From positions 558,001-622,000 of the forward strand of contig CAJNDT010004890.1 in assembly GCA_905221615.1 (NCBI GenBank): 64,000 bases of DNA. The letters run 5' to 3'. The DNA comes from Symbiodinium sp. CCMP2592. Lineage: Eukaryota; Sar; Dinophyceae; Suessiales; Symbiodiniaceae. A program made the translations under genes and the position numbers. Below, in pieces: positions 11,747 to 24,793 of this stretch; the stretch's first letter is position 1, and every line of letters begins with the position of its first letter. The notes under the pieces were generated by a model that was not told where the DNA came from, did no database searches, and worked only from the letters and a program-made list of their open reading frames with translations.

Positions 11747-11981
11747 TACTTGGAGGGTCTTTAGGGGACTTAGTAAGTAGGGGCTCCTTTAAAGGGGAGT
11801 CTAAGGGTTCCTTTAAAGGGCTCTATAGGAGTACTATAGGGTTCAGGGTTTAGGGTCCAGGGACTTAGTAAATAGGTAGTAAGTAGACTTATACGTACCC
11901 TGAAAGGGACCCTAATTGGGGTTATGGTACTTATAAGTCCCTAAAATAACCAGTTACTAAGTCCCCCGATCCTCCAAGTAG
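11747..11981. mobile_element. Family B element with internal insertion
   Basis: Left arm TACTTGGAGGGTCTTTAGGG, right arm TAAGTCCCCCGATCCTCCAAG; a second GGGACTTAGTAAATAGG occurs inside. Confidence 0.8.
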
Positions 11982-12190
11982 GACTCCAAAGCCCCCTGAT
12001 GACGAAATCTTCCTTAACTTACAAGGGGACCCTTATTATGATGTAAGGTATAAGTATAATTATTCATTGAAAGGGGTTTTGGAATCTCCGGCTTAGGGAT
12101 TCAAGGCTTTACAACTTCGCGTATAAGGTTGTAAGGACTCGGGCTCAGGTTACGCACTTTTCTTGTAGGGCTACCAACAAAACCCCGAAG

Positions 12191-12236
12191 GCCATACTCA
12201 ATGTCAAAAGCAACCCGGCCAAGGACTTGCTTGAAG
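12191..12236 (+). CDS. Plus-strand exon candidate
   Basis: AILNVKSNPAKDLLE between CCGAAG|GCC and GAAG|GATAGA. Same splice rules as the RBM25-like gene but on the other strand. Confidence 0.3.
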
Positions 12237-12553
12237 GATAGAGGGACCTAGGAAGATTATGACCTTCATTGGGGTTATAGTTGCCGTAAGTATTACCCTA
12301 TCCCACGATACCTCTCAAGTAGAAAATAATGGAACCCCAACACCAGGTGAACAGCCAATTCGCTTCAGGGTCAAAGTGGGGGCCCGAACAGTTGGAATAG
12401 GAATCCGGGCTATACTTGAAGGATCGTGAATAGTTATATGCGGGGCTAGAAGTCCCCTAAGATGGGGTATGATTGTAGCTATCCCACTTACAACTACCCA
12501 TGAACCTCTAAGCACTACAAGTATGTAGCGAGAGCTACTACTACCTAGATCCG

Positions 12554-12656
12554 CGGGAGGATCCAAAAAGTAGATCCCTTAATGGGGGGTTCCTAAAACG
12601 TACCCCTATAGTAGTATAGGGCCCCAAATTAGGGGATCTACTTGCAAGATCCTCCC
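12554..12656. mobile_element. Hairpin element family O
   Basis: GGGAGGATCCAAAAAGTAGA...GATCTACTTGCAAGATCCTC. Confidence 0.85.
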
Positions 12657-12659
12657 CTA

Positions 12660-12737
12660 CCCATAATAAGGAATATACCATTATTTCCATAGTTTAGGGT
12701 CCTTAAGGTAATGCAGGACTTTTATCATCAGCAGTAG
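12660..12737. mobile_element. Family E element, left end lost
   Basis: Starts at CCATAATAAGGAATATACC and ends AATGCAGGACTTTTATCATC. Confidence 0.7.
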
Positions 12738-12897
12738 TTGTTCACATTCCGCAAAGCGCGAAACACTTTTTACCCTCGATCCCGAAGGTCCCCGACGCAG
12801 CCACCCCAAAAACACTACGAATGTAGCAACCTGATTAAGAAATCTTGGGTCTTTATGAGGGTTCCTTTAAAGGGGTCAATAAGGGTTACTATAATAC

Positions 12898-13004
12898 TGT
12901 AGGAACTTGACTAAGAAACCTTGTCTGTACTAGGGCTCCTTCTATGAAGCCTAACATTATATTGGGGTCAGATGGCCAGGGCTTCTTGATCAGGTTCCTA
13001 CATT
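12898..13004. mobile_element. Hairpin element family I
   Basis: TGTAGGAACTTGACTAAGAA...CTTGATCAGGTTCCTACATT; a half copy precedes at 12826. Confidence 0.8.
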
Positions 13005-13122
13005 AGCGCTTGAGGGGTTTGGGTTTTTGGGGCAAGAGTCGCTGCCCCCTCCCCCCTGTCCCGAGGGTTTAGGGTGCCGTAAAGTCCCTGTATTCCCTCC
13101 CTCACTCTCCCTGAAGCAGCAG

Positions 13123-13159
13123 GAAGCGAAAAACACAAACGCCAAGCTGCAAAAGTCGG
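13123..13159 (+). CDS. Plus-strand exon candidate
   Basis: EAKNTNAKLQKS between CAGCAG|GAA and TCGG|GTCCAG. Phase does not link to neighbouring candidates for certain. Confidence 0.3.
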
Positions 13160-14135
13160 GTCCAGCATATGATGCTTTCTTGCAGGATCGTGGGACTTAG
13201 TGACTAGGTCCGTAAATCAGATAGCTATAATTAGATGTAAATGCTTACACCCCAGTTCAGGTACTTAGAACCTTGCTTTCCGAGTTCCATAATCCTCCAA
13301 GTAGGGCTTGGTGGAGATTCCAAGTCAATGCTGTTCAAGGCGTAGCGAGTTTAAGGCCCACCTGAGACCTATACTGAACTTAGAACCGTAGCAAAAATTA
13401 CAGTTTTGGCTGTTTCTTAGGAAGTATAAAAACCAAAAAATAAAAAATATTTCTAAGTACGCCTAAGAAACGGTCCCATCTGAAGACTAGTCTGCATCTC
13501 GACATCCAACGCGCAGAACCATGAAACCTTAAACCTCAAACCCTCAACCCTCCTCTAAAATACTATAAACCCTGACAAAGTCCTGTTGAACCCTATAACC
13601 CCTCATAAGGCCCTGTAACCCTGATTATGCTCTGGAAGAACCCTGGACTCTAAACCGGCACCTCTCCAGCCGAAGAGTCCCAGATAGGGTGGCCGGGCAG
13701 GTCGTGAGACCTCTCACGATTTTGGGATCCAGCACAACCCGATAATTAGAGCAGGGTTTTGGGGCAAGTTTTGGGAAACTTATAAGCAGGAGCCCCGTGG
13801 AGAACATTTGCTGTTGCTAGTGACTAGCCTATAGTATGTGGTTTAGGGTTTGGGGCCTATACAGGAAGCTCATATTGGATTCGATGTATGTATATAAACT
13901 TGCTAATCGAAGGGCCAGAAGATATATGTCTTCCCTAAACCCTAAACCCAGAAATCAATCCCTGAAGCCTGTCCCCCACGGCCCTCAAATGTCGCAGGTC
14001 CCCAAGTATCTCCGGACACCTACAGCAAACTGGTACAGCACCGCTCCAACGACACTGCTCCACACTTACCACACCCGGAGGTATTGTTCTGACATACAAA
14101 TAACAAAGTGACTACTAGAAACATATTTGTACATA

Positions 14136-14172
14136 AATATATATATATATACACACACACGTATGTGTGTAC
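14136..14172. repeat. (TA)n(CA)n microsatellite
   Basis: ATATATATAT followed by ACACACACAC. Confidence 0.9.
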
Positions 14173-14431
14173 ATACTGTAGTTACTATAGTTTGACGATT
14201 GCCTCGGTGGCGTCGAGTCTGAATGCTCCCCGCGGAGACGTCCCCGGGCATACGAAGTCTCAAGAAAGCGGACTTCCAACAGGGCTCGGTTCAGATTGGA
14301 GGAGGGGTACCTTTAGACTCATGCTTCAGGGTGTAGGGTGTCGTGTCATCTGTGACTTGTTGGGTGCCTTCTGCGAGTGGAAGGACGGATTCCCCACACT
14401 GGAGGTGAAAAAGATGCATGGACATGGCTGA
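14163..14431 (+). CDS. Plus-strand open frame, uncertain
   Basis: Continuous to TGA with GDVPGHTKSQESGLPTGLGS and VICDLLGAFCEWKDGF. A minus frame is open over part of it. Could be the last exon of a plus-strand gene. Confidence 0.25.
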
Positions 14432-14597
14432 GTACAACACCATGTACTTTGGTAGGACTCTGACAGCATGCTAAACTCTAAATCCATAAACCCTAAGCCG
14501 TGGTCGTCGTCAACCCTCGACCCGAAACTCCAGCAAGGCAGACTCCTACAGCAATCCTTTGAGCACCCTTTCAAGCTCCAAAAACGTCCCCTGAGGG

Positions 14598-14702
14598 TCC
14601 ATGTATCCACAAACTATATATTTGCGCCCTAAAGTAACTACATCGGGGCGGCATTGAGGCCAATGTATATATTTTCTGAGCACATGGACCCCTAGGGGTC
14701 TT
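14598..14702. mobile_element. Family C element
   Basis: CTGAGGGTCCATGTATCCAC...GAGCACATGGACCCCTAGGG. Confidence 0.75.
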
Positions 14703-14759
14703 GAGAACTGCAGAACTTCAAAGCCGAACATCCTAAACCGTAATTCCGATAGCCAGTCA

Positions 14760-14862
14760 AGTAGGAACCTGGTTAAGAAACCTTGAGCCTTAGGGTTACT
14801 TATATGAACCCTACTATGTTGGGGTTGTAGGCCCAGGAATTCGCAATCAGGTTCCTACATTA
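14760..14862. mobile_element. Hairpin element family I
   Basis: AGTAGGAACCTGGTTAAGAA...GCAATCAGGTTCCTACATTA. Confidence 0.85.
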
Positions 14863-14884
14863 TCCTAAACCCTGGTGAGGCTCA

Positions 14885-15004
14885 AGTTGCTCTCTGGCCG
14901 GTGAGTTTCTCGATGCCCAACCGGGAGGCCACTTTGTCGCAGGAGTGTTCTGGTGAATGCTTCTGTTGCCCTATGCAGGCCTCGCATTCCTTCAAAGACG
15001 CTGG
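14885..15004 (-). CDS. Cys-rich exon candidate
   Basis: Minus frame reads KECEACIGQQKHSPEHSCDK and VASRLGIEKLTGQRAT to a stop. On the plus strand a good acceptor CCCTATGCAG|GCC also occurs at 14984, so strand is uncertain. Confidence 0.3.
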
Positions 15005-15189
15005 GTTTAGGTATCTGAGATGACGGGTCTTGGATTTAGTGGGTCAGCGCGAGGCAACGATGCCTAAACAATAATTTGTAAACAAGGTGCTCCGCTGCGA
15101 AACCAACGTCAGGGTTCGGGGCAGGTCAAAGCAAATTTGATGTGACAAACGCCTATCTAGCACTGCAGCGCCAGCCACAACAGCAGCTG

Positions 15190-15545
15190 GCAAAGAAATG
15201 ACAACTGCAGCCAGCAACATGATCAGGACGACAGTGGTGATGATAGTCAACCACACCACAATGGTCGTCGTCGTTGTCGCAGTCGCAGTCGTCGTCGTGC
15301 TCCTCATGGGACTCGTCGTTGCAGAGGTGATCATGGCACTCGTCGTTGCAGTGGTGTTAGTGGTGATGTCGTTAAAATGGATACAACGTAACCATGAGCA
15401 AATAGATACGTCAGCCCCAGTGAGAGCACTGATACTGTTGACAAAGTCTCAACATACCACGCAACACCAGCGAAAGAGGATCAACAACAACGATGACAGC
15501 ATCGATGATAATCATGACAGTCATGCAGCAGCAATAGTAATGATG
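15190..15545. repeat. Degenerate GTC/GTT trinucleotide tract
   Basis: GTCGTCGTTGTCGCAGTCGCAGTC and similar, ending with AGCAGCAATAGTAATGATGA. All six frames give low-complexity peptides. Confidence 0.75.
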
Positions 15546-15680
15546 ACACTGGCTACAGTAGTGAAAAGTCTTGTTCTTCAATCCCAGCCTCTCTCCTTGC
15601 GCTTGAAGCAGAGGCAAACGCCACAAAAGCCAGCAAGGCCAAGGAGTCTTTCCGGCCGTCCGGCTGCGCTGGTTTAGGGT
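15540..15680 (+). CDS. Plus-strand exon candidate after a trinucleotide tract
   Basis: Reads SIPASLLALEAEANATKASK, then AKESFRPSGCA, with internal AG|G and AG|GC sites at 15614 and 15638. Helical, alanine-rich. The antisense frame is open too. Confidence 0.3.
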
Positions 15681-16101
15681 GCTTTCAGGGTTTGCAACAT
15701 TAGGGTTTAGGGTGGGATTGAAGGGGGGGGGTTGGGGTTGGAGGGTATATACGCGGCTGAGGCGGCCAACCAAGGCCTTACATATGGGACAGGGGTAGTT
15801 GTCTAAATTATGGTCCATTTTGGGGGCCTTCTTATGAAGGTGCCGCACTATTGTCGGAAAACCTAAACAGGGAATTTAATTTGGAGAACTACCCACATTA
15901 CACAAGAACCTTGGACAATGGAAAACCCAGAGCCAGCCCACCCTCATGTACTTGTAGGATCCCTCGAGGGTTCACGAAAACGAGCACCCCGTGTAAATGT
16001 ATGGAAACTTGCATGTAAGAACGTCCATATACCCCAAAACGCCCGAATCTGCCTACAACTAAGCAGTATTGATTGGCCCAGCCTGCGAGGTGTAAGCAGA
16101 T

Positions 16102-16125
16102 CTATCTGGCCTTCACGCGAAGAAC
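16102..16125 (-). CDS. RBM25: Candidate last exon of the RBM25-like gene
   Basis: Acceptor GGCCAG|GTT, then VLRVKAR and a TAG stop, in phase with WRMLIFE. Known RBM25 proteins end a few basic residues after this motif. Other downstream acceptors cannot be excluded. Confidence 0.4.
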   Translation of the reverse strand, partial: VLRVKAR

Positions 16126-19100
16126 CTGGCCGATTCGGTATTCTGGCATCGTAGAGTGCTGGGTTTTGGAATGAACCTTGGTGTGAATTTGTGTCGGGGT
16201 TTGGGCCGTTGGGGCACATGTCAAGCCCCAAACGCTGGAGCATAACTTAGGGTAGTTCCCGGGTGCGGGGTATTGAAGAATCAAGCCCCAAACTCGAACT
16301 CAAAATCTTAAATGACAAAGCGACCTACACAAGCATCAAGTCCACGATTGAAAGCTCAGTCCTAAATCCTCGGATTACAGCATGAGGTCAACACCAAACC
16401 CTGAAAGCAATCAAATGTCGAATATAACATTCGAACCTAAACTAGTGTAGGGGCCTCAATAATCAGAAGAGGGTTTTGGCGGTCTCCTTAATGCAATTAC
16501 AGTATTAGTCACAAAATACATCCAAAATGTACCAAACTCCGGAGCGCACTTCAAAGAGGCCCCCTGCACTCTGCACGCTGTGTAGTTCCGAATCTTGGGG
16601 CCTTGATAATTAGAATGGGGTTTGAGGATGTTCAAGACTATAGACACAATAAGGAACCACCACAACAGTATAGTATTGGTTGGTAATTATTTGGGCCCCT
16701 ATTTTAAATGAAAGCACCCTGTCCTGGCAAGAGTAAGACTCTTGCAAGAACCCTTGCGAAAACCATCCCCAAACCCTAAACCCTAAACTCCGAAACCGTC
16801 CACAAATAGTTGCACCGCCAGTGCTTCCAAAAGCCCATGATGCAGGGCCGAGCCTCAAAAATGAGCATTCGCCACCTCGGAACGCGATCGGTTATGAACA
16901 TGAGATCCGTGCATAAACTCTGAAGCAGAATTAGATTCTATATTTGTAAGCTTGACGGCTTCCTATTTCACGGAGCCAAGCCACAAAACCGCTGCTCCTC
17001 AAAGTGTGCTAACCTTCCGATTAGGCAACCCTTACCCAGAGGGTCCATGTATATGCACTATGTTGGGCACTTATCACTGGGGTTTCAAGTGGGGTAACTA
17101 TAGCTATAACCCATATTAGGGGACCTGCAACCCTAGTTATAACTACCCATGAACCTCCAAGTACTATTATGGAATTGCGTACCAAAAGCCCATCTCTATT
17201 ATGTCTTCGGGGACCTATTTTCACAATGGCAGTGTATTTGGACCTTCTGGGTTGCACAGCCTTTAACTTTCTGGTTCTTAGTAGGGAATGGGGGAGTGGA
17301 TTATGGAGACTATTATTGGGGATGAAAATGGGGCTACAATAGGGATCCATCCCTCATTCCCTACGAAGAACCGGACAGCTCTAAATCCTGTAAGCTCCTT
17401 TCGTCTTAAAATCCATCCCAGAACCCGGGACCCCCAACGCTACACCCCAAAGCACTAGACCCGGAACTCCTACCGTAAACCCCTAAACACCTACACCCTA
17501 AACTCTAAGCCGAAACCCCCCAAAACCCTAAACCGACCCCTAGACCCCAAACCCCTAAACCCCAAACCCCCAAGCCCAAAATCGTGAAAGCTGAAAACCA
17601 CCCGAAGCCAGGAGCCAGCAGCTTCTCGACACCCAAACCTTCTGTGGAAGATACCCTTAGAAGCGGCCCCCACCCTGTAATAGTGACTATAAGGATTATC
17701 TTAGGGCCCTATTATATTCCTATTATACCACTATTACAGGGTGGGGGCCCCTTCTATTATATACCCTTAAAATGTAGTTCATCATGGGGCAGTTCTCTAA
17801 GTCTGGGACCCTTTTCTGGTCGCCAAAAACGGTAAGTCACCCTCTAATATGGTTTAGGATTTAGGGTTTAGGGTTTAGAATATAGTTACTCCTTAATTTA
17901 AGGCTATATCTTGCTATTACAGAGATGGGTCCCGAATATGAATTATTCAAGGTCTATTCCTTCTGGGAACACATGGATTCCCAAAGGACCGAGATGCTCA
18001 AGCCTCGGGTTTAGGGTGTATAGGGGTTTGTGGGCTTGGCGTTTAACAGGATGTCGGGTTTACAATCTAGGGCTAGGGGTTTTAAGGTCTTAAGTATCTA
18101 TAGGGATTATAGGGTTTAGGGTTTTCGGGAGTTGAGGGCTTCGGAGTTAAATAGGGCGTAGGGCTGAAATAAAGGATTTGAGGGCTTGTAAGGCTTAGGG
18201 CTTTGGGGTTCAGCGGTTTAGGGCTTCGGGGTTAAGGCCGTCTAAGATTGTTTTGTTGAGGGCTTGTAGTGTTTAGGACTGTAGGAGAGGTTTAGAGCTT
18301 CGGAGCTGATACGGTTGAGGTTTTTTTAGGCTTTGAGGGTTTATAGGGTTCGGGGTTTTAGGGCTTTGGGTCTCGGGGGCTTAGAATTTAGGGTTTGGCG
18401 GTTCAGGGTTAATGGCCTGGGGTTTCGTAAAGTCTAGGGCTTCAGGGTTTTAGGGTTCAAGGCTTAGGTGGCCTCAATAATTGCGATAGGGCTGTGGGTA
18501 TAGTAGACCATGATTATGACAAGGAGCCCTGAGGAATAGCATGTGGGAAATTACTCGGGCTTCTATGTCGCGTGGCCTTATTTCAGAACCCCAACCTCTG
18601 AGACACTAAATCTTGAAACTTGAATCCTACTTGGAGTTTCACGGGTAGTTACAAGGGATTCGGGTCAGGTGTGTAAGGGTTCGGGGTTTAGGGGTTTGGT
18701 AGAGCGTTATCAGCGGAGCCATAAGTCCCCTAAGAACGGCTATAGCACGGCTTGACATTGACGAGCGTGATGGCTGCACATGCGATGCGTGACAGCCAGA
18801 ACCACATCTTGGGGCCAGTCCATGCATGCAGGACATGTCTTGGGTCTCAGCATCCAACAGGTGTTTTCGTTGCGTGAGATGTCAACCAAGTCGTCCGCAT
18901 GCTGGAACTCCGAGGTTCCCCTCTTCACCACAACTTGTCCGAAAACCACAAGCTCTGCCCGTCCTGCTAACTGTACAAATAACATCATGCAGTGCGGCAG
19001 TGGTCCATGTGTGTGGCCCTTCTCTGAGCAACAAAGAAGAGCGGGTTGAAACACCTGCATGGCCACCGACATTTTTGCCCTTTGTAAAGATCAGGCTGTC

Positions 19101-22100
19101 CTTGCGCTCACGGAAAGTGTTGCCTTGCAATGCAACAAGTGTTTGAGGAAGTGCTCCGTACCGCCCGTAAGTGCTTTCAATCATGAGCTATGGGTATCTC
19201 CTCCTACTTATACCCTCACCTGTAGCTACGCACGAAACTCCAAGTACATCCTCAGCCAGTTAGCCAGGCTCCTCCAGTTACTACGACCAGCTACTTGTCT
19301 CTTGTTGCTCGGTTTTCCTTGGAAACACCCAGAACAAATGAACACATGGGCTGTGTTAAATACTGATGGTAGAACCTGGGACCCCCCGAACCCCTAAACC
19401 TTAAAGCCAAAGCACCTAAACCCTGAAACCTAAGACCTAAGACCCCCCAAACCCTCACACCGCTAGACCCTAAAACCAAAGCCCCTAAAGCCCCAGACCC
19501 CTAAACCCTAAAACCAAAGCCCCTAAACCCTGAACCCTAAATCCGAGGCCTCTAAACCCTCGAACCCCAAATCGTCTGCTGTGAACCCGACATCTTCAGC
19601 GTGAAGTTCTCCGCTTCTTCGTCCAAAAACCCTTCCAGCCTTGGTCCAACATCTAGACCTAAGAGTAACCTAGGAATAACAAGAGTGCCCTTTTTGGTTT
19701 TCAAGTGGCTTAAAAGGGAACGTGAACCCTAACAGTATTCTAGGTCCTAGACAGTGGCTTACCAGGAGTGCTGAATTTTTTGTCTAAGCTCCTAAATGCT
19801 TTAGGGTCTAGGGCTTAGGGTTTAGCGGTTTAGGGGTTTACGGACCTTAGGGTCTTGGGAGGGGGCTCGGCAGCTTCGCGCTTCCGGGGTGTAGGGTGTG
19901 TGGCTTGAGGCAGTTGTTTGGAGCTCCGTTGCTTACGGTTCACCTTAACTGCATAACTCTAAAAAACCTGTCTCTCTCAAGACTTGTATGAAAAGACTGA
20001 CAATAAGTCACACCTGCAAGGTAGGTTATTTGTGGCCTAGGTAGGGTTGAAGGGGGCACATTGGGCTGGGGGGAAAGGACTCGGCGGGTCTTCGGGTTCA
20101 GGGCACTTCCTCGTCCTGTGTAGCTATAAGGCCTTTAAAGCCTTCTAAAAGGGCTCTGCCCCTAAACCCTAAACCCTATGACTGTAAGGAGTACGATGGT
20201 TAGACCGGAGCCGGGGCAATTGCACTTGGGTTTGCTCGTTTTGGTAGGGTCGTACATACGGGGTTTGTTGCCAAAAGGCGTACAGAGATAGAGATGAAGA
20301 TTTAGAAAATAGAAATTAGAGTTCGGGGATAGAAATTAGAGTTCGGGGTGTTCAATAGTTCAATCCGTGGAGTTGTGTTGCGTTGGTCTTTTCAACCTTT
20401 TTGGAGCAAGGTTTGGACATGCAGTATTTTTCAACAGACATTATAGCTCGAAAGAATCTGATCTGTGAGTAACCTTGCGGAACCCTGCTGAACCAGGGTG
20501 AACGAACCATGCAGCAGCAGAGAATTGCGAGTGAAGCTGTAAGAAACCAGGTGCCAAGTCATGAGTAGTTGAAACGGCCTGTGTTTCTTCAATGAGACAT
20601 TCTGCGAAGGACCAGATGTTCAGCACAAGGAGATAAATTTCGGCATCGGGTTTAGTTCTGAAGATTGGTGTAGCGACATCATGCTGTGAACTTGAGATTC
20701 GGTTAACTGGGGCTACAACTCTGCGAGAATCGTGTCCGGCTTGGTGTGAGCACTCACCTTCGCCGGGGCAGTTGAGTTCTTTTATGGTGATAAGCCCTCA
20801 ACCCTAAACCCCAAACCCTAAACCTTAAACCCTAACCCCAAAGCCCTGCACCCTAAAGGCCCTAAGCCGTACAACTACGGGTTTAAGGTATTTGGGTGGT
20901 TGTCAAAATTATGATTCCTTATTGGGTACCCTAAATATTAGGTGCCGTACTATATTCTGGACCCAAAGAGGGACCACAATTTTGACAACCACCCATTTAC
21001 GTCTACCATGTCTGGCAGAAGCGAAGTGTAAGCCTGGCATTGCAGGCGAACTCCAGGGACTTCCGACCCTATCCTCAGGGTCCATGTACTCATATAGGAT
21101 ACCTGGACCCTAAGGAACCTACCTTTTAGGGTTCTCTAGTATGTTTTCTTTATATAAGTCCTTAAAAAGGTAGGTTACTTGGGGTTAAGGTATACATTGG
21201 CCTTAAAGTAGTCCCTATATAGATACTTTGGGGCTCATGCATCTCTATATGGGTACATGGACCCTTAGGGCCAGCGACTTGGTGGATCATACTTGGAGGA
21301 TCATAGGACTTAGTAACTAATTAGATTAAAAGTACATTTACTATGCGTTTAACCCCATTAGGCATGTATAGCCATACTTACTAAGTCCCGTGATCCTCCA
21401 AGTAGGAGGCAGTAAGTTAGGTTACAAGTAGCTAAAACGTTGTCAGACGTATTTATAATATTGTAATTACGTTATCTGTTACCCCGATTGCTAAATCCCA
21501 CGATCCCTTAAGCAATCCCTCGAGTCTCATCTCAAAACTCCACGTTCCCATTTCACGGGTCTTCCGTAAGTCCCATAGAGGCCTTGTCTCTTGAGGCTTT
21601 CCATGTTTTGTCAGAGACTAAGCACCGCTTTCGTCCTTTGTTTCGGAATTTGAAAGACGAAGCTTGGGCATTCTCTAGGTTTTGTCACGACCGCCAATCC
21701 TCATCGGACCAAACACCACCTTCCTCAAGGTTCATCCTCCTCCTCATCATCAGCCCAGCTTGGCGGTGGGTAAGGAGGTGTCGCGGGAGCTGCAATGCCA
21801 TCGGAACCCATCACCATCTCTAAACCCTAAACCCTAAACCCCTAAACCCCTAAACCCTAAACCCTAAACCCCTAAACCCCTAAACCCCTAAACCCTAAAC
21901 CTTAAACCCTAAACCCTGCGGGAACATCAGGAGTCTCGGGAGCTGCTATGCCGTGAATCTCCGGTTCCTTTTAAAGGGCTCCGAAACAGGGAATCTATAG
22001 GGTTCCTTAAAGGGTCTATAGGGTTCCTTTAAGGGATCTATAGGGCCGGAGTCTTGGGCTCTGCGGAAGCCGTGAAGCTCCGTGGTCTCGGCACGTTTGT

Positions 22101-24751
22101 CACTGTCTCTGGCAAGCGTGGCACTGTCCACAAAGAAGGCAGTGAATCTGTGGGACGGTTGATGATAGAAATCCTGCATTACCCATTATAAGGAATATAC
22201 CATAATTCCCATAGTTTGGGGTCCTTACGGTAATGCAGGATTTATATCATCAACAGGAGCTCTGGCATGATGGTCTCGGCGCCTTTGTCGCTGTCTCTGG
22301 CAAGGGCTGATGGATGGGCAGCTCTGCACCTTGAACCCGGAACCCTACACCTCTCCTCTGAAGACCAAACCCTGATGGTCCAAAGCACGCGGGAATTGGA
22401 CCTTGGGTTCAGAGTAGTAGTTTTGTAGGTTAAGTACTCTTGAGCAAAGGGACCCTCAGTGAAACAAATAGCCTGGACGGCTACAGCCACAAAAATGGAC
22501 ACCAGCTTAAGCCGATTCCGCTACGCTGAAGCACCCGAACCTCTGAACCCGAAACCTGAGCGCACCATCCTTGCAAGGAGCCCTTAAGGCTTAAGGGAAA
22601 CCTCAAGGAACCCCATAAACCGGAACCCGACGACTCAGTCCGAAGTCTCAAACCTGCACTCCCCGACCTTAACCCTTTTCACCTTCGAGCCTACCTTAAC
22701 CCCAATTCACTTACCTTTTTAAGTACTTTTAAACGGAACTCAGAGTAAGGAACCCTCATACTTTACTCTTGAAGCCAAGGGCCCTAACCCCAAACCCTAA
22801 CCCCATACCGACACCGGAGGCCTCAAAACACTAAAACCACTAAACTAAACCCTAAACCCTAAATCCCTGCACCTGCCCTAATCCCTAAACCCTAGAACCC
22901 CTTCAGCCCTTCAAGGAAGCTTTATAGGTACCCTCATAGGAACCCCCCATAGAACCGGCATAGGGTTTAGGGAACCCTACACCCAAATCGCTAAACCGAA
23001 AATCCCTCAACCCTAAACCCTAAACCTCATACCAGTTGGGGAGGACCCCCTGGAGCCTTCTTGAGGATGAACTCGATCATGCCCTGACCCGGGTGTAGGC
23101 TTTGTAGGGTTTAGGGTTTAGGGCTTTGGAGGTTTAGGGTTTGGGGGTAGGGCCTAGGGCTTAGGTTTTTGGGGTTTAGGGGAAAGGGGGCTTCACAGGG
23201 AGGTGGTAAGAGCTCTTAAGAGTGCTTTGTTCAAGCCCTTTTATACTCTATAATGGCTCCCTCAGCTATTTAGATAGGGTTCCAAAGGGGGAAGAACGAA
23301 GGCGAAACAGTCCCCGCGTGCTTGGAGGTTCGTGGGTAGCTGTCAGTGGGGTTAAACGTCGGGCAACTATTCCTACAACTCGCATTGGGGTGCTTAAGCC
23401 TCTACCTATAACCCAAAGGGTCCAAAGTACCTGTATAGTAGAATGTAGGGTTTCCATATTATTAGGAATTACTATTATGACTTGGGGAAATATCCCCCAT
23501 AACATCATACAGTTTGGTCAAATGAAAAACCCAATTTCGTAATAATTGAGTCAGCTATAACTGTAGGACGAAAGCAAGTTGCAAAGTGATCAAAGAGCTG
23601 AACTGTCGCTTCAGCATCGGGAGGTGCATTGAAGACCAAGAACCTGCTGACCGGTGACTCAATGTCCCCGTAAAGAATAAGAAAACCATCATCACTGATG
23701 AGGTTGGTGGACCCGGACACCTCCACTTTGAAACCATTGCTGTAGTCATAGTCCCTGCTCCAAGTAACATCCTCGCCACCAATTCTCTTGGTGGTTTCGT
23801 ATTCAAGGTCAGGCCATTCGCTAATCGTCTCAAACTGGGTTCGTGAAAAACCAATCGGTAACTTAATCCCAATTGCACTGATGGGATCAACTTGAACCAC
23901 AGTGCCGCAAACGCTGGCGGAATAATAAGAAATGTTCGGGAAGAAGACAATTGAAGTGTCAGATTTCAACAGTACCTAGGACTCGATGGGTAAGTACCCC
24001 AAGAACCTCCCTATACTGAACTTAGAACCCTAGCAAAAATTGGTTTTAGAGGGCGTGTCTCCTCAAGTTGGCTACCTTTTCAGTTTCTTCGCTAGACTGT
24101 ATAGACAACTTAACCCCAAACCTGGCCCCAACTCCCTGAACCAAAACCTCTGCACACCCCCAAACCCTTCATAGAATCCTTGTGAAGCGCCTACGAGTAC
24201 AGAATCCCTCTAGAGTCCTTGCAGAATCTTCCCAGGCCTTCCAAAGTCCCTCGATTAAAGAACATACCCTAAATCATGTTCGAAATGAATTCAAATTTTG
24301 GTTCTTAAGTAATTAACGGAATTTGGAAGGTCTGGGTCTAAAGACCCTGTAGAATCCGTTCAGAACCCAGGGCATTCAATCTTCCCGCGCAGCGCCCTTC
24401 ATAGCCTGCTCCTCGTTGCCGAGGAACTCCGTGACCTCCCCACCGATTAGGGTTTGGGGTCTAGGGTTGCGTGGTAAGGCCTTGGCTTTTGGGATTCAAA
24501 TTTCGAGGGCTTGCGATTTTAGGATGCAGTGTATTTTGGGGATTAGGGCTTATGAATGAGGCCTTCTAAATCATTCATTAACCATTTTAAGACCTTGTAT
24601 AACAGGTTCATAAGTTTATAAAAAGGAATGATACCGGACTATAGAGGTCTGTAAGGGTTTAGGCTTAGGGCCTGCTATGTAACATTCATAGAACTCGTCC
24701 TTGATCCAGCCAACCACGCAACCAGACAGACAGACAGACAGACAGACAGAG

Positions 24752-24793
<42 letters not shown>

